Shown here piece by piece: positions 22,270 through 31,529 of a stretch of 33,075 nt of DNA. Positions within the stretch are counted from its first letter, which is position 1. Each line of letters begins with the position of its first letter. The notes below the pieces were generated by a model. That model did not search any database. It was not told where the DNA came from and saw nothing but the letters and a program-made list of their open reading frames with translations. The position numbers and the translations under genes are program-made. Source of the stretch: Flavobacterium sp. UBA807 (GTDB lineage Bacteria; Bacteroidota; Bacteroidia; Flavobacteriales; Flavobacteriaceae); NCBI GenBank assembly GCA_002296885.1, contig DBIH01000033.1, positions 1 through 33,075 of the forward strand, read 5' to 3'.

Positions 22270-24156
22270 TTACTTCACTTCGTAAACATTATTGTCCCTT
22301 TTTACATCAGCCATTAAACCACTTGGGTCGATTGTGATTTTTTTGATAGATGTTTTTGCTTTTGGGATTTCGAAGAAATAATTCGGATTTGCCCAAGCCC
22401 AGTCGGCTAAAACGGTTCGTTTTATTTCGGGTGTTGGATTAGCTTTTTCAAAACTCATCATGCGAAGCGGAATGTAAAAACTCTCTTTTGTACCATCGGT
22501 ATATTCAACTAAAATATCCATCGGCATTGGAGTCCTGCCAATTCTTTCAAGTGAAACACCGGTTCTTTGCACACCGTCGGTGGCGCCTTCAACATTTTTG
22601 ATTCCGTAATCAATTGTGTTTAAAGTCTCCGTCCAATCGGTTAAATACCAATCCAAATTAGCTCCTGATACTCTCTCGGCACTACGTTTCATATCATTTG
22701 GCGTTGGATGCTTGAATTTGAAATCTTTGTAAAAACGTTTCACCGCTTTTCGGGTGTTTTCAGTTCCGATGAGATATTCCAGTTGCGTTAGGAAAAGTGC
22801 GCCTTTGTAATAAGAAGCAATTGAATAACTTTTGTTTATATCAAAGCGGTCACCATGAGTAGAAAGTGGTTGCTCTTTTCCCGAATCTACTAAACTGTAA
22901 TAGGTTTTATAAATTCCGGTAAATGGATTTTCGACTTTCTTAACCGGAATTTCATTCAGCGCCAAATATTCGATATAGGTTGAAAAACCTTCATCCATCC
23001 AAGGATGTTTCGATTCATTTGAAGCCAATATCTGTTGAAACCAAGAATGTGCTAATTCGTGCGGCGCTGCACTGAGCATGTCTTTTGCGGTTCCGGTTCC
23101 TAAAATCAAAGTACACATGGCATATTCCATTCCGCCATCGCCACCCTGTATAAATGAATATTGTTTGTATGGATAATTGCCAACAGTCTTGTTGTAAAAA
23201 TCCATTACTCTAACCATTAATGGCTCGAGGTCTTTCCAGTTCTGAATGTACTTTGGGTCATTTTTATAAATAAAATGTAAGTCGACATTGTTTGGCCCTT
23301 TAACCACATCGTGAAGATAATTTTTATCGGCAGCCCAAGTAAAATCGTGCACATTTGGCGCAATAAAATGCCAGGTCAAAGTCTTGGCATTCGGGTCTTT
23401 TTTTACAGCTTTGCCTTTGTCTTCGTAACCAAAACCGATTTCATTTTTGTTTTGTAAATAACCACTTCCGCCAAGAATGTAATTCTTATCAATAGTGATT
23501 TTAACATCAAAATTCCCCCAAACGCCATGAAATTCCCGGGCAATGTAAGGATCGGCATGCCAGCCTTCAAAATCAAATTCGGCAATTTTTGGATACCATT
23601 GTGCCATCGAAAGTTCAACACCGACCGAATTGTTCCTGCCCGAACGACGAATCTGAACCGGAACCTGCCCATCAAAATCTAAAGTGAAAGTTGTTGATTT
23701 CCCGGGAAGAATAGGTTTTGCCAAAGTCACCTCCAAGATTGTTGAAACTTCTTTAGCGGAAGCAGCAATTCCATCCTGTTTAAAATTTGAAATTTTTAAA
23801 TAACCAATTTCGTTAGGCTGTAGTCTAGCAATTCTGCTTTCCTTGATTTCTTTTCCGGCAGCATCTTTTGATTTGGTCATAAACCTTCCGTCCGGATCAG
23901 CAATAGTTTGGGCACGTATGTCCATTTCGCTTCCCGGTTGAAAGGCGTTAGGATATAAATGATAAAAAACACGACGAAGTGTGTCACCAGAATTATTGGT
24001 GTATACGAGTTTCTGCTTGCCTTTATACTGATAGTTTTCCACGTTCATGGAAACATCCATCGTGTAATCTGCTTTCTGCTGCCAATATCCTTTTGATTGT
24101 GCAAATACAGAACTTATGCTAAATAAAATAAAACCAAATAATAGTTTGAAATTCAT
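22270..24156 (-). CDS. M1 family metallopeptidase (aminopeptidase N-like), secreted
   Basis: The 628-residue product has a signal peptide (about 1-19). The zinc motif is HELAH at 366-370, with the third ligand Glu389 in WMDEGFS, 18 residues on as in M1 gluzincins. The substrate-recognition motif reads GGMEYAM at about 341-347, where classical M1 enzymes have GAMEN, so the exopeptidase Glu is kept but the context differs. It probably cleaves peptides in the periplasm or outside the cell. It starts just after the terminator at 24171-24198, separating it from the S8 gene. Confidence 0.92.
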   Translation of the reverse strand: MNFKLLFGFILFSISSVFAQSKGYWQQKADYTMDVSMNVENYQYKGKQKLVYTNNSGDTLRRVFYHLYPNAFQPGSEMDIRAQTIADPDGRFMTKSKDAAGKEIKESRIARLQPNEIGYLKISNFKQDGIAASAKEVSTILEVTLAKPILPGKSTTFTLDFDGQVPVQIRRSGRNNSVGVELSMAQWYPKIAEFDFEGWHADPYIAREFHGVWGNFDVKITIDKNYILGGSGYLQNKNEIGFGYEDKGKAVKKDPNAKTLTWHFIAPNVHDFTWAADKNYLHDVVKGPNNVDLHFIYKNDPKYIQNWKDLEPLMVRVMDFYNKTVGNYPYKQYSFIQGGDGGMEYAMCTLILGTGTAKDMLSAAPHELAHSWFQQILASNESKHPWMDEGFSTYIEYLALNEIPVKKVENPFTGIYKTYYSLVDSGKEQPLSTHGDRFDINKSYSIASYYKGALFLTQLEYLIGTENTRKAVKRFYKDFKFKHPTPNDMKRSAERVSGANLDWYLTDWTETLNTIDYGIKNVEGATDGVQRTGVSLERIGRTPMPMDILVEYTDGTKESFYIPLRMMSFEKANPTPEIKRTVLADWAWANPNYFFEIPKAKTSIKKITIDPSGLMADVKRDNNVYEVK

Positions 24157-24170
24157 ATTTTAATAAAATA

Positions 24171-24198
24171 AAAAAGGAAGTTTTCAGGCTTCCTTTTT
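24171..24198 (-). terminator. Intrinsic terminator after the S8 peptidase gene
   Basis: AAAAAGGAAG (24171-24180) and CTTCCTTTTT (24189-24198) form a perfect 10-bp stem around an 8-nt loop. On the minus strand the hairpin ends in a T tract. It lies 4 nt past the S8 stop and upstream of the M1 start, so the two are probably separate units. Confidence 0.85.
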
Positions 24199-24202
24199 GT
24201 GA

Positions 24203-25762
24203 TTATAATTTTGGATTTGTCTTAATCGAATTTGACATTTCTTCCGCCATCTTCAGCGCATTGTATGCGTTGACTATTTTTCCGGAAACAGAGGCTTCTG
24301 AAAATGGAATTTTTATTCGCTTCTCATCAACTAAGACATCAAGGTTAAGAGGCGTTCCTGACTGCATGATGATTTGTTTTACCTGAGTAGCTTTCAGATT
24401 TGGATAGTACTCACGAATTAACGCTGCAACACCGGCAGCATTTGGCGAAGCCATTGACGTTCCCTGTAAATATTTGTATTTATTTTGAGGAACAGTTGCA
24501 TAAATTTTTACACCGGGAGCATAAACATCAACGTTTCTTTTTCCGTAGTTTGAAAATTTAGCGATTACTTTTTCGCCGTATTCATAATTCAAGGCACCAA
24601 TGGTCAAAACATTATCTGCAATTTCTTTTCCATCAACGTCATCCGTTGGGAAATTTGGTTCGGTATCAATGTCTTTTGCATCATTTCCTGCAGCGTGAAC
24701 AATTAAAACATCTTTGCTGGCAGCATATTTTATGGCATCGTAAACCCATTGAGCATGGGGAGAAAAGTCTTTTCCGAAACTTCCATTGATTACTTTAGCG
24801 CCATTATCAACAGCATAACGAATTGCTAAAGCAATATCTTTATCATATTCGTCGCCATTTGGCACCGCGCGAACAGGCATGATTTCTACATTATCTGCAA
24901 CGCCATCACCACCAATTCCGTTATTTCTAATCTGGGCAATTATCCCGGCAACATGTGTTCCGTGAAGAGAATCTTTACGGTCTTTTGAATAAACTACATT
25001 GTTACCGTATTTTTTGTCTTTAATATCATCAGGATTATCACCAACCGGCTTTCTTCCATTAAAATCTTTATTAAGATTGTAATCGATTTGGTCATAAACA
25101 TAGTCCTTGAAAGATTTCAAATCATCATGAAATGAGTCGCCTTTCTTTTCAGAATAAGAAAGCATGATTCGTTTGGCATCATACAAATCAAATTTAACCG
25201 AAGGCATGTCTTTCAATTCAGAAATTGTATAATTTTCTTTTTTAAGGAAATCGGCAACAGTTTTATCAGCTTTCAGTAAAAGATCTACATTTTCTTTTGA
25301 TTCCTGAATATCTTTCATTTTTTCGGTGTAATCTGCCAGGGCTCTTTTGTATGTTTCTGAACCATCATCGCCTTTTTTTAGAATACGGGTCATTTCCAGA
25401 TTTTCATTGTTTGAATTACCTAAAAAATTCCAACCGTGAACATCATCAACAAATCCATTCTTATCATCATCTTTTCCGTTGTTAGGAATTTCTTTTTTAT
25501 TAGTCCAAATTACAGATTTTAAATCTTCCTGATTGATGTCAACCCCCGAATCGACTACAGCAACAATTACTTTTGTCCCTTTTTTGCCCTTGAGCAATTC
25601 AGTGTAAGCCTTATCCACACTCATTCCGGGAATCGAATCTTTCTCTAAATCAAGATGGCTCCAACGCTTCAATTCAGAATCTGTTAAGGGAGATTTTTTT
25701 GCTGTTTGGGCAAACATTGTCAATGAAAACAATGACAATACAAAGATTTTTATAAATTTCAT
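24203..25762 (-). CDS. S8 family serine peptidase (subtilase), secreted
   Basis: The 519-residue product has a signal peptide (about 1-19). The catalytic triad is Asp71 (VAVVDSGVD), His267 (HGTHVAG) and Ser436 (GTSMASP), with oxyanion Asn360 in HAAGN. Asp and His are about 196 residues apart, far more than the roughly 30 in subtilisin, because of a charged, helical insert at about 112-260. No C-terminal T9SS sorting domain or Ig-like module follows. It probably acts in the periplasm or outside the cell as an endopeptidase. The terminator at 24171-24198 follows. Confidence 0.92.
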   Translation of the reverse strand: MKFIKIFVLSLFSLTMFAQTAKKSPLTDSELKRWSHLDLEKDSIPGMSVDKAYTELLKGKKGTKVIVAVVDSGVDINQEDLKSVIWTNKKEIPNNGKDDDKNGFVDDVHGWNFLGNSNNENLEMTRILKKGDDGSETYKRALADYTEKMKDIQESKENVDLLLKADKTVADFLKKENYTISELKDMPSVKFDLYDAKRIMLSYSEKKGDSFHDDLKSFKDYVYDQIDYNLNKDFNGRKPVGDNPDDIKDKKYGNNVVYSKDRKDSLHGTHVAGIIAQIRNNGIGGDGVADNVEIMPVRAVPNGDEYDKDIALAIRYAVDNGAKVINGSFGKDFSPHAQWVYDAIKYAASKDVLIVHAAGNDAKDIDTEPNFPTDDVDGKEIADNVLTIGALNYEYGEKVIAKFSNYGKRNVDVYAPGVKIYATVPQNKYKYLQGTSMASPNAAGVAALIREYYPNLKATQVKQIIMQSGTPLNLDVLVDEKRIKIPFSEASVSGKIVNAYNALKMAEEMSNSIKTNPKL

Positions 25763-25829
25763 TTGTTTTAAATTTATGGAATGTGTGTAAAATTAAATTC
25801 TTTTGTTACAGCTTTAGAAATGATTAACA

Positions 25830-26690
25830 CTATGTTAAGATATCATTGCAGCTAAAAACATCTTTCAGCCGTATACCTTTTTCAGTATTTTCAACCGTGA
25901 TGATTTGATTATGCGCGTCGTGTTCTAACCACAAATAGTAATTGTTTTCTACGGCAGCATCGAGGAATTTCGATTTTTCAGGCAAAGTTAAAAGTGGTCT
26001 TGTATCATAACCCATAACGTAGGGTAATGGTAAATGCCCGGCAGTTGGAATCAGGTCTGCAGCAAATACAATCGTTTTATCTCCGTATTTAACATGTGGA
26101 ATCATCATTTTTTCGGTGTGGCCATCAACGTAAAAAATGCCAAAACCCAATTCGTCTGAAAAACTAAAATCATTATCAGGTTTTTTGATAAAATTAAGCT
26201 GCCCGCTTTCCTGCATTGGCAGAATATTCTCCGAAAGAAATGAAGCTTTTTCCCTTGCATTAGGTTTTGTTGCCCATTCCCAGTGATTTTCATTAGTCCA
26301 GTATTGGGCATTCTTAAACGCCACTTCATAACCGGTTTTATCCGAATTCCAGTTTACGCTTCCGCCGCAATGGTCAAAATGTAAATGGGTCATAAAAACA
26401 TCGGTCACATCATCACGGTGAAAACCATATTTAGCCAATGATTTATCTAACGAATCATCTCCCCAAAGCGAATAATAGCCAAAGAATTTTTCCGATTGCT
26501 TGTTTCCCATTCCGGTGTCAATCAAAATCAATCGGTTTCCGTCTTCAATCAGCATGCAGCGCGCTGCAATATCAATCAGATTGTTCGCATCGGCTGGATT
26601 GGTTTTGTTCCAGATTGTTTTTGGCACAACACCAAACATGGCACCGCCATCGAGCTTAAAATTTCCTGCTTCTATCGGGTAAATTTTCAT
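25830..26690 (-). CDS. MBL-fold metallo-hydrolase
   Basis: The 286-residue product carries the metallo-beta-lactamase-fold signature THLHFDHCGG, giving HxHxDH at 102-107. Downstream His residues occur in Val-Asp-Gly-His-Thr and in a late Leu-Glu-His-Asp-Ala-His segment. Such enzymes bind two metal ions and hydrolyse esters, lactones, thioesters or phosphoesters; this arrangement resembles the lactonase-like branch, but no substrate can be assigned. There is no signal peptide, so it should be cytoplasmic. It stands alone, leftward, divergent from sufA. Confidence 0.85.
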   Translation of the reverse strand: MKIYPIEAGNFKLDGGAMFGVVPKTIWNKTNPADANNLIDIAARCMLIEDGNRLILIDTGMGNKQSEKFFGYYSLWGDDSLDKSLAKYGFHRDDVTDVFMTHLHFDHCGGSVNWNSDKTGYEVAFKNAQYWTNENHWEWATKPNAREKASFLSENILPMQESGQLNFIKKPDNDFSFSDELGFGIFYVDGHTEKMMIPHVKYGDKTIVFAADLIPTAGHLPLPYVMGYDTRPLLTLPEKSKFLDAAVENNYYLWLEHDAHNQIITVENTEKGIRLKDVFSCNDILT

Positions 26691-26706
26691 TTTTGAAATG
26701 TTTTTA

Positions 26707-26714
26707 CAAATTTA
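26707..26714 (-). promoter_or_regulatory. Predicted -7 element of the MBL-fold gene
   Basis: On the minus strand TAAATTTG matches TAnnTTTG exactly, 16 nt before the ATG. The implied leader is very short, about 10-12 nt. No matched -33 element was seen. Confidence 0.4.
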
Positions 26715-26772
26715 TAGAATTAAAAATCATTTTTCTCTATTCACACATTCGTTATAAAAATGTTACAGATAC

Positions 26773-26802
26773 TTGAAAAAAAGGATATTTGTAGTAACTT
26801 TG
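26773..26802 (+). promoter_or_regulatory. Predicted promoter of the suf operon
   Basis: TTG (26773-26775), a 19-nt spacer and TAACTTTG (26795-26802) match the Bacteroidota -33/-7 arrangement at both elements. It lies 31 nt before the sufA ATG and is the clearest promoter in the window. Confidence 0.65.
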
Positions 26803-26833
26803 CGGTTAATTTAGACAAAATCAAAATAATACA

Positions 26834-27163
26834 ATGATTAAAGTATCTGATGACGCAAGTAAAAAAATCGTTGCGATGATGCAGGAAGACGGTTTTGATG
26901 CAGCTAAAGATTACGTTCGTGTGGGCGTAAAAAGCGGTGGTTGCTCGGGCTTGTCGTATGAACTCAAATTTGATAAAGAGATTGGCGAGAACGACAAAAT
27001 TTTTGAAGATAATAACGTAAAGATAGCCGTTGAGAAAAAATCGTTTCTGTATCTGGCAGGAACAATTTTAGAATTCTCTGGCGGGCTAAACGGAAAAGGA
27101 TTTGTATTCAACAATCCTAATGCATCCAGAACCTGCGGTTGCGGCGAATCGTTTTCACTATAA
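26834..27163 (+). CDS. sufA: A-type iron-sulfur cluster carrier (HesB/IscA/SufA)
   Basis: The 109-residue product is an A-type carrier that receives Fe-S clusters from the SufBCD scaffold and passes them to apoproteins. The three ligand cysteines are present: C37 in SGGCSG, and C101 and C103 in RTCGCGESF near the C-terminus. It is first in the operon, directly ahead of sufB, which supports the SufA name over IscA. The predicted promoter lies at 26773-26802. Confidence 0.9.
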   Translation: MIKVSDDASKKIVAMMQEDGFDAAKDYVRVGVKSGGCSGLSYELKFDKEIGENDKIFEDNNVKIAVEKKSFLYLAGTILEFSGGLNGKGFVFNNPNASRTCGCGESFSL

Positions 27164-27174
27164 AAACCAACAAA

Positions 27175-28623
27175 ATGGCAAAGTATACTGAGGACGATTT
27201 AAAAGTTGAACTCGAAAGCAAAGAGTATGAATACGGGTTTTACACCGACATTGAATCGGAGACGTTTCCAATTGGGTTAAACGAAGATATCATTCGCGCT
27301 ATTTCAAAGAAAAAAGAAGAGCCACAATGGATGACCGATTGGCGTATTGAATCTTTTCGTGCGTGGCAGGAAATGACCGAACCGCGTTGGGCAAACGTGA
27401 ATTATGACAAGCCCGATTTTCAGGCAATTTCCTATTATTCAGCACCAAAGAAAGTAGATCCAAACAAGACTTTGGATGATGTTGACCCGGAACTTCTGGC
27501 GATGTACAAAAAGCTCGGAATTTCATTGGACGAGCAGAAAAAGATGAATAATATCGCGATGGATATTGTGGTCGATTCAGTTTCTGTAGCAACAACTTTC
27601 AAGAAAACGTTAAACGAAAAAGGGATTATTTTCTGCTCGATTTCTGAAGCAATAAAAGAACATCCCGAATTAGTAAAGAAATATCTGGGAACCGTAGTCC
27701 CGCAAAAAGATAACTTTTATGCCGCTTTGAACTCCGCGGTTTTCTCCGATGGCTCATTCTGTTATATTCCGAAAGGCGTTCACTGCCCAATGGAATTGTC
27801 AACGTATTTCCGTATCAATCAGGCAGGAACAGGACAATTTGAAAGAACGCTTTTGATTGCCGATGAAGACAGTTATGTCTCGTATCTTGAGGGTTGTACA
27901 GCACCAAGCCGTGACGAAAACCAATTGCACGCGGCAGTTGTGGAACTTATCGCTTTGGATGGCGCAGAAATCAAATATTCAACCGTTCAAAACTGGTATC
28001 CGGGAAATAAAGAAGGTAAAGGCGGCGTTTTCAACTTTGTAACCAAAAGAGGGTTGTGTGAGAAAAATGCAAAAATCTCGTGGACACAGGTTGAAACAGG
28101 TTCAGCCGTGACTTGGAAATACCCATCATGCGTATTGAAAGGTGATAATTCGGTGGGAGAATTTTATTCGATTGCAGTTACTAATAATTTCCAGCAGGCG
28201 GATACCGGAACGAAGATGGTTCACTTAGGAAAAAACACAAAATCAACAATTATTTCAAAAGGAATTTCAGCAGGAAAATCAAACAACAGTTACAGAGGTT
28301 TGGTTCAGATTGGTGCGCGTGCCGAAAATGCGCGTAACTTCTCGCAATGCGATTCACTGTTGATGGGAAACAATTGCGGGGCGCATACATTCCCATATAT
28401 CGAAAGTAAAAATTCAACCGCCATCATTGAGCATGAAGCAACGACATCAAAAATCGGTGAAGATCAGGTTTTCTATTGCAATCAGCGTGGAATTCCAACC
28501 GAAAAAGCCATAGCGCTTATCGTAAACGGTTTCAGCAAAGATGTATTAAATAAACTTCCGATGGAGTTTGCTGTTGAAGCGCAAAAATTACTGGAAATCT
28601 CATTGGAAGGTTCAGTAGGATAA
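27175..28623 (+). CDS. sufB: Fe-S cluster assembly protein SufB
   Basis: The 482-residue product is the scaffold subunit of the SufBC2D complex. The conserved Cys in [11 protein letters not shown] (about residue 392 from this start) aligns with the Cys that receives sulfur and cluster in E. coli SufB. The right-handed beta-helix region and the C-terminal Gln-Arg-Gly-Ile-Pro segment are present. The ATG at 27175, 11 nt after sufA, is chosen. An upstream in-frame start at 27139 would overlap sufA and add 12 residues not expected in the family. Confidence 0.96.
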   Translation: MAKYTEDDLKVELESKEYEYGFYTDIESETFPIGLNEDIIRAISKKKEEPQWMTDWRIESFRAWQEMTEPRWANVNYDKPDFQAISYYSAPKKVDPNKTLDDVDPELLAMYKKLGISLDEQKKMNNIAMDIVVDSVSVATTFKKTLNEKGIIFCSISEAIKEHPELVKKYLGTVVPQKDNFYAALNSAVFSDGSFCYIPKGVHCPMELSTYFRINQAGTGQFERTLLIADEDSYVSYLEGCTAPSRDENQLHAAVVELIALDGAEIKYSTVQNWYPGNKEGKGGVFNFVTKRGLCEKNAKISWTQVETGSAVTWKYPSCVLKGDNSVGEFYSIAVTNNFQQADTGTKMVHLGKNTKSTIISKGISAGKSNNSYRGLVQIGARAENARNFSQCDSLLMGNNCGAHTFPYIESKNSTAIIEHEATTSKIGEDQVFYCNQRGIPTEKAIALIVNGFSKDVLNKLPMEFAVEAQKLLEISLEGSVG

Positions 28624-28649
28624 TCATAATAAAAAACACATTTTACAAA

Positions 28650-29399
28650 ATGTTACAAATAAAAAATTTACACGCAAGTGTTGAAGACAAGGATATTTTA
28701 AAAGGAATCAACCTTAGCGTAAATGCCGGAGAAGTTCACGCAATCATGGGTCCAAATGGTGCCGGAAAAAGTACGTTGGCATCCATCATTGCCGGAAATG
28801 AAAATTACGAAGTTTCTGAAGGAGAAATCCTTTTAGAAGGTGATGATATTTCAGAATTAGCTCCGGAAGAAAGAGCACACAAAGGTGTTTTTCTTTCATT
28901 CCAATATCCGGTAGAAATTCCGGGGGTTTCGGTAACAAACTTCATGAAAACAGCTATCAATGAAAGCCGTAAAGCAAATGGTTTGGAGGAAATGCCGGCT
29001 AATGAAATGCTGAAACTTATCCGTGAGAAATCAGAATTATTGGAAATCGATCGTAAGTTTTTGTCGCGTTCTCTAAACGAAGGTTTTTCTGGTGGTGAAA
29101 AGAAACGTAACGAAATCTTCCAAATGGCAATGCTTCAGCCAAAGCTGGCTATCCTTGACGAAACTGATTCAGGTTTGGATATTGATGCCTTGCGAATCGT
29201 TGCCAATGGTGTAAACAAACTAAAAAGCAAGGATAATGCTGTGGTTGTAATCACGCACTACCAAAGACTTTTGGATTATATCGTTCCGGACTTTGTACAC
29301 GTTTTGATGGACGGAAAAATTGTAAAATCGGGCACAAAGGAGCTTGCCTACGAGCTCGAGGAAAAAGGATACGACTGGATTAAAGCGGAATTGGTCTAA
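28650..29399 (+). CDS. sufC: Fe-S cluster assembly ATPase SufC
   Basis: The 249-residue product is the ABC-type ATPase that drives conformational change in SufBCD. Walker A is GPNGAGKST (34-42), the ABC signature FSGGE (146-150), and Walker B with catalytic Glu171 is [12 protein letters not shown]. The switch His is about 203. It follows sufB by 26 nt, and its TAA overlaps the sufD ATG by one base (TAATG at 29397-29401), which indicates coupled translation. Confidence 0.96.
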   Translation: MLQIKNLHASVEDKDILKGINLSVNAGEVHAIMGPNGAGKSTLASIIAGNENYEVSEGEILLEGDDISELAPEERAHKGVFLSFQYPVEIPGVSVTNFMKTAINESRKANGLEEMPANEMLKLIREKSELLEIDRKFLSRSLNEGFSGGEKKRNEIFQMAMLQPKLAILDETDSGLDIDALRIVANGVNKLKSKDNAVVVITHYQRLLDYIVPDFVHVLMDGKIVKSGTKELAYELEEKGYDWIKAELV

Positions 29400-30715
29400 T
29401 GGAATTGAAAGAAAAATTAATCTCGTCTTTTATGGCGTTCGAAGAAAGTATCGATGTGCACAATGAGCTGCACAACTTGCGTACTTCGGCTATAAAAAAC
29501 TTTGAAACGAAAGGCTTCCCAACCAAAAAAGAGGAAGCATGGAAGTACACTTCGCTGAATACTATTCTGAAAAATGATTATTCAGTATTCCCAAAACACG
29601 AAAATGCGATTGAATTTAAGGACGTAAAAAAATATTTCCTTCACGAAATTGACACGCATAAAGTAATTTTCGTTGACGGTAAATTTAGTTCGTTTTTATC
29701 GGCTACAACTCATGACGGATTGGATGTTTGCTTAATGTCATCAGCATTAAACAAACCAAAATACAAAATGGTTATTGATGAGTATTTCAACAAAATTGCC
29801 AGCAAAGAGGAAACATTAACGACTTTAAATACCGCCTTCGCTAATGAAGGAGCCTATATCAACATACCGAAAAGCAAAGTGGTTGAGAAACCAATCGAAA
29901 TCATATATTTCTCAACCGGAAATGAAAGTGCTTTGATGGTTCAACCAAGAAACCTTGTGATTGTTGGTGAAAATGCACACGTTCAGATTATCGAAAGGCA
30001 TCAGTCATTAAATGAAAATCCGGTATTGACCAATTCAGTTACCGAGATTTTTGCCCAAAAACGTGCGATTGTTGATTATTATAAAATCCAGAACGATTTG
30101 CAATCGGCCAATCTAATTGACAATACTTATATTTCACAAAAACAGGAAAGCCGCGTTTCGGTGCATACTTTCTCATTTGGCGGAAACATTACTCGAAACA
30201 ATTTGAATTTCTACCATTTTGGCGAAAGAATCGATTCGACTTTAAAAGGAATTACAATCATTGGCGACAAACAGCATGTGGATCATTATACTTTGGTAAA
30301 CCACGCTTCGCCAAATTGTGAAAGCCATCAGAACTACAAAACCATTTTAGCTGACAGTTCAACCGGAGTTTTCAACGGGAAGATTTTTGTAGAAAAAGAA
30401 GCGCAAAAGACTGATGCTTTCCAGCAAAACAACAATATTTTGTTAGGTGATAAAGCGACAATCAACGCAAAGCCACAATTGGAAATTTTTGCGGATGACG
30501 TAAAATGTTCCCATGGATGTACTATTGGGCAGTTAGATGAAAACGCTATGTTCTATATGCAGCAACGCGGAATTCCGAAGAAAGAAGCTAAAGCATTGTT
30601 GATGTATGCTTTTTCGAATGAAGTGATTGAAAGCATCAAAATCCCGGAATTGAAACAACGGATTACCAAGATCATTGCCACGAAACTCGGCGTGAATCTG
30701 GGGTTTGATTTATAA
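29399..30715 (+). CDS. sufD: Fe-S cluster assembly protein SufD
   Basis: The 438-residue product is the SufB paralogue in the SufBC2D complex. The motif Val-Lys-Cys-Ser-His-Gly near 369-373 contains His372, matching the functional His of E. coli SufD. Cys residues flank it at 370 and 374. The beta-helix body and the C-terminal Gln-Gln-Arg-Gly-Ile-Pro segment are typical. It ends the visible suf operon at the terminator 30720-30743. No sufS, sufE or sufT follows in this window. Confidence 0.95.
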   Translation: MELKEKLISSFMAFEESIDVHNELHNLRTSAIKNFETKGFPTKKEEAWKYTSLNTILKNDYSVFPKHENAIEFKDVKKYFLHEIDTHKVIFVDGKFSSFLSATTHDGLDVCLMSSALNKPKYKMVIDEYFNKIASKEETLTTLNTAFANEGAYINIPKSKVVEKPIEIIYFSTGNESALMVQPRNLVIVGENAHVQIIERHQSLNENPVLTNSVTEIFAQKRAIVDYYKIQNDLQSANLIDNTYISQKQESRVSVHTFSFGGNITRNNLNFYHFGERIDSTLKGITIIGDKQHVDHYTLVNHASPNCESHQNYKTILADSSTGVFNGKIFVEKEAQKTDAFQQNNNILLGDKATINAKPQLEIFADDVKCSHGCTIGQLDENAMFYMQQRGIPKKEAKALLMYAFSNEVIESIKIPELKQRITKIIATKLGVNLGFDL

Positions 30716-30719
30716 TAAT

Positions 30720-30743
30720 AAAGGTTGTCATTTGACAACCTTT
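30720..30743. terminator. Bidirectional intrinsic terminator
   Basis: AAAGGTTGTC (30720-30729) pairs with GACAACCTTT (30734-30743) around ATTT, followed by a T-rich stretch. It ends the suf operon (+) and can serve the leftward lipoprotein gene that stops at 30753. Confidence 0.88.
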
Positions 30744-30752
30744 TTATTTTTA

Positions 30753-31454
30753 TTAATGAAGCTCGTAGCTTGTTAAATTTCTTGTTCTTGTAATATTGTC
30801 GGTACTGCTTAGAATACTTTCCCTGATAATACCAATATCCTTTGCAAGCCAATATTCACCATGTATATTGGTAACTTGTGAATTTACAGTTTCAACAACA
30901 TCCATTTGCATTTTAATGACATTGTTATAAGTAACACCTTCCAATGTTTCGCTGACATCTCTGGCTGTAATTTTACCTGTATAGTTGACATGTGCGGTCA
31001 AAGTTCCAGAGCCACTTGAACTAGAGTAATGCACTTTCGGAGACGCAGAACCTGTCCATGTTTCGCCAACAGCAAGATCATCTCTAAAAGTTTTCATCTC
31101 ATAACTGTCCATTACGATTGTTGTTGAACCTTCAACATAGGTTGCTTCTCCGGTTTTTTGATAATACGAAGCACCTTTTTTTACCTGCCAGCTTTGTGCT
31201 TGTATATCTATGCCGGGGTCGTAGTTACTATCTGAATCATAATATGTCGTTCCTCCAAAATTTGTAGTTCCCGTTATTTGGTCTAATGTTGCAGTAGTGC
31301 CGTCTGTGTAGTTCCATTTATTACCAACAGCCAAGGGCAAATAATTTCCTGTAGTAGTTCCGGTTGAATCACCTGAACCATCACTGCTGCAGGAAGAAAG
31401 GGATAAAGCAGAAATAAATATTAATGCTAAAATTTTGAAATTGTTCTTTTTCAT
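30753..31454 (-). CDS. Predicted lipoprotein of unknown function
   Basis: The 233-residue product begins with a lipoprotein signal ending in the Leu-Ser-Ser-Cys lipobox (Cys at about 22). A short Ser/Gly/Thr-rich linker leads to a beta-rich domain, opening with Asn-Tyr-Leu-Pro-Leu-Ala-Val-Gly-Asn-Lys-Trp-Asn-Tyr, a start shared by many flavobacterial lipoproteins. I do not recognise a named family. Many Thr, Gly and Tyr residues suggest an extracellular or outer-membrane location. It is convergent with the suf operon and divergent from the DUF2157-like gene. Confidence 0.75.
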   Translation of the reverse strand: MKKNNFKILALIFISALSLSSCSSDGSGDSTGTTTGNYLPLAVGNKWNYTDGTTATLDQITGTTNFGGTTYYDSDSNYDPGIDIQAQSWQVKKGASYYQKTGEATYVEGSTTIVMDSYEMKTFRDDLAVGETWTGSASPKVHYSSSSGSGTLTAHVNYTGKITARDVSETLEGVTYNNVIKMQMDVVETVNSQVTNIHGEYWLAKDIGIIRESILSSTDNITRTRNLTSYELH

Positions 31455-31480
31455 GAATGTGTTAGTTTATGAGTTGTAGC

Positions 31481-31488
31481 CAAATATA
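31481..31488 (-). promoter_or_regulatory. Predicted -7 element of the lipoprotein gene
   Basis: On the minus strand TATATTTG matches TAnnTTTG exactly, 26 nt before the lipoprotein ATG. It lies back-to-back with the element at 31505-31512. Confidence 0.45.
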
Positions 31489-31504
31489 TAAAAAACTTTT
31501 TATG

Positions 31505-31512
31505 TATATTTG
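31505..31512 (+). promoter_or_regulatory. Predicted -7 element of the DUF2157-like gene
   Basis: TATATTTG matches TAnnTTTG exactly, 17 nt before the ATG. Together with 31481-31488 it forms a divergent pair 16 bp apart, close enough for the two transcripts to compete. Confidence 0.45.
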
Positions 31513-31529
31513 ATTACAAACCTCACTAC

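Noticed and set aside
26438..26696. Three rightward frames opposite the start of the MBL-fold gene
   Set aside because: They are mutually overlapping, lie opposite a motif-bearing gene and carry no recognisable domain.
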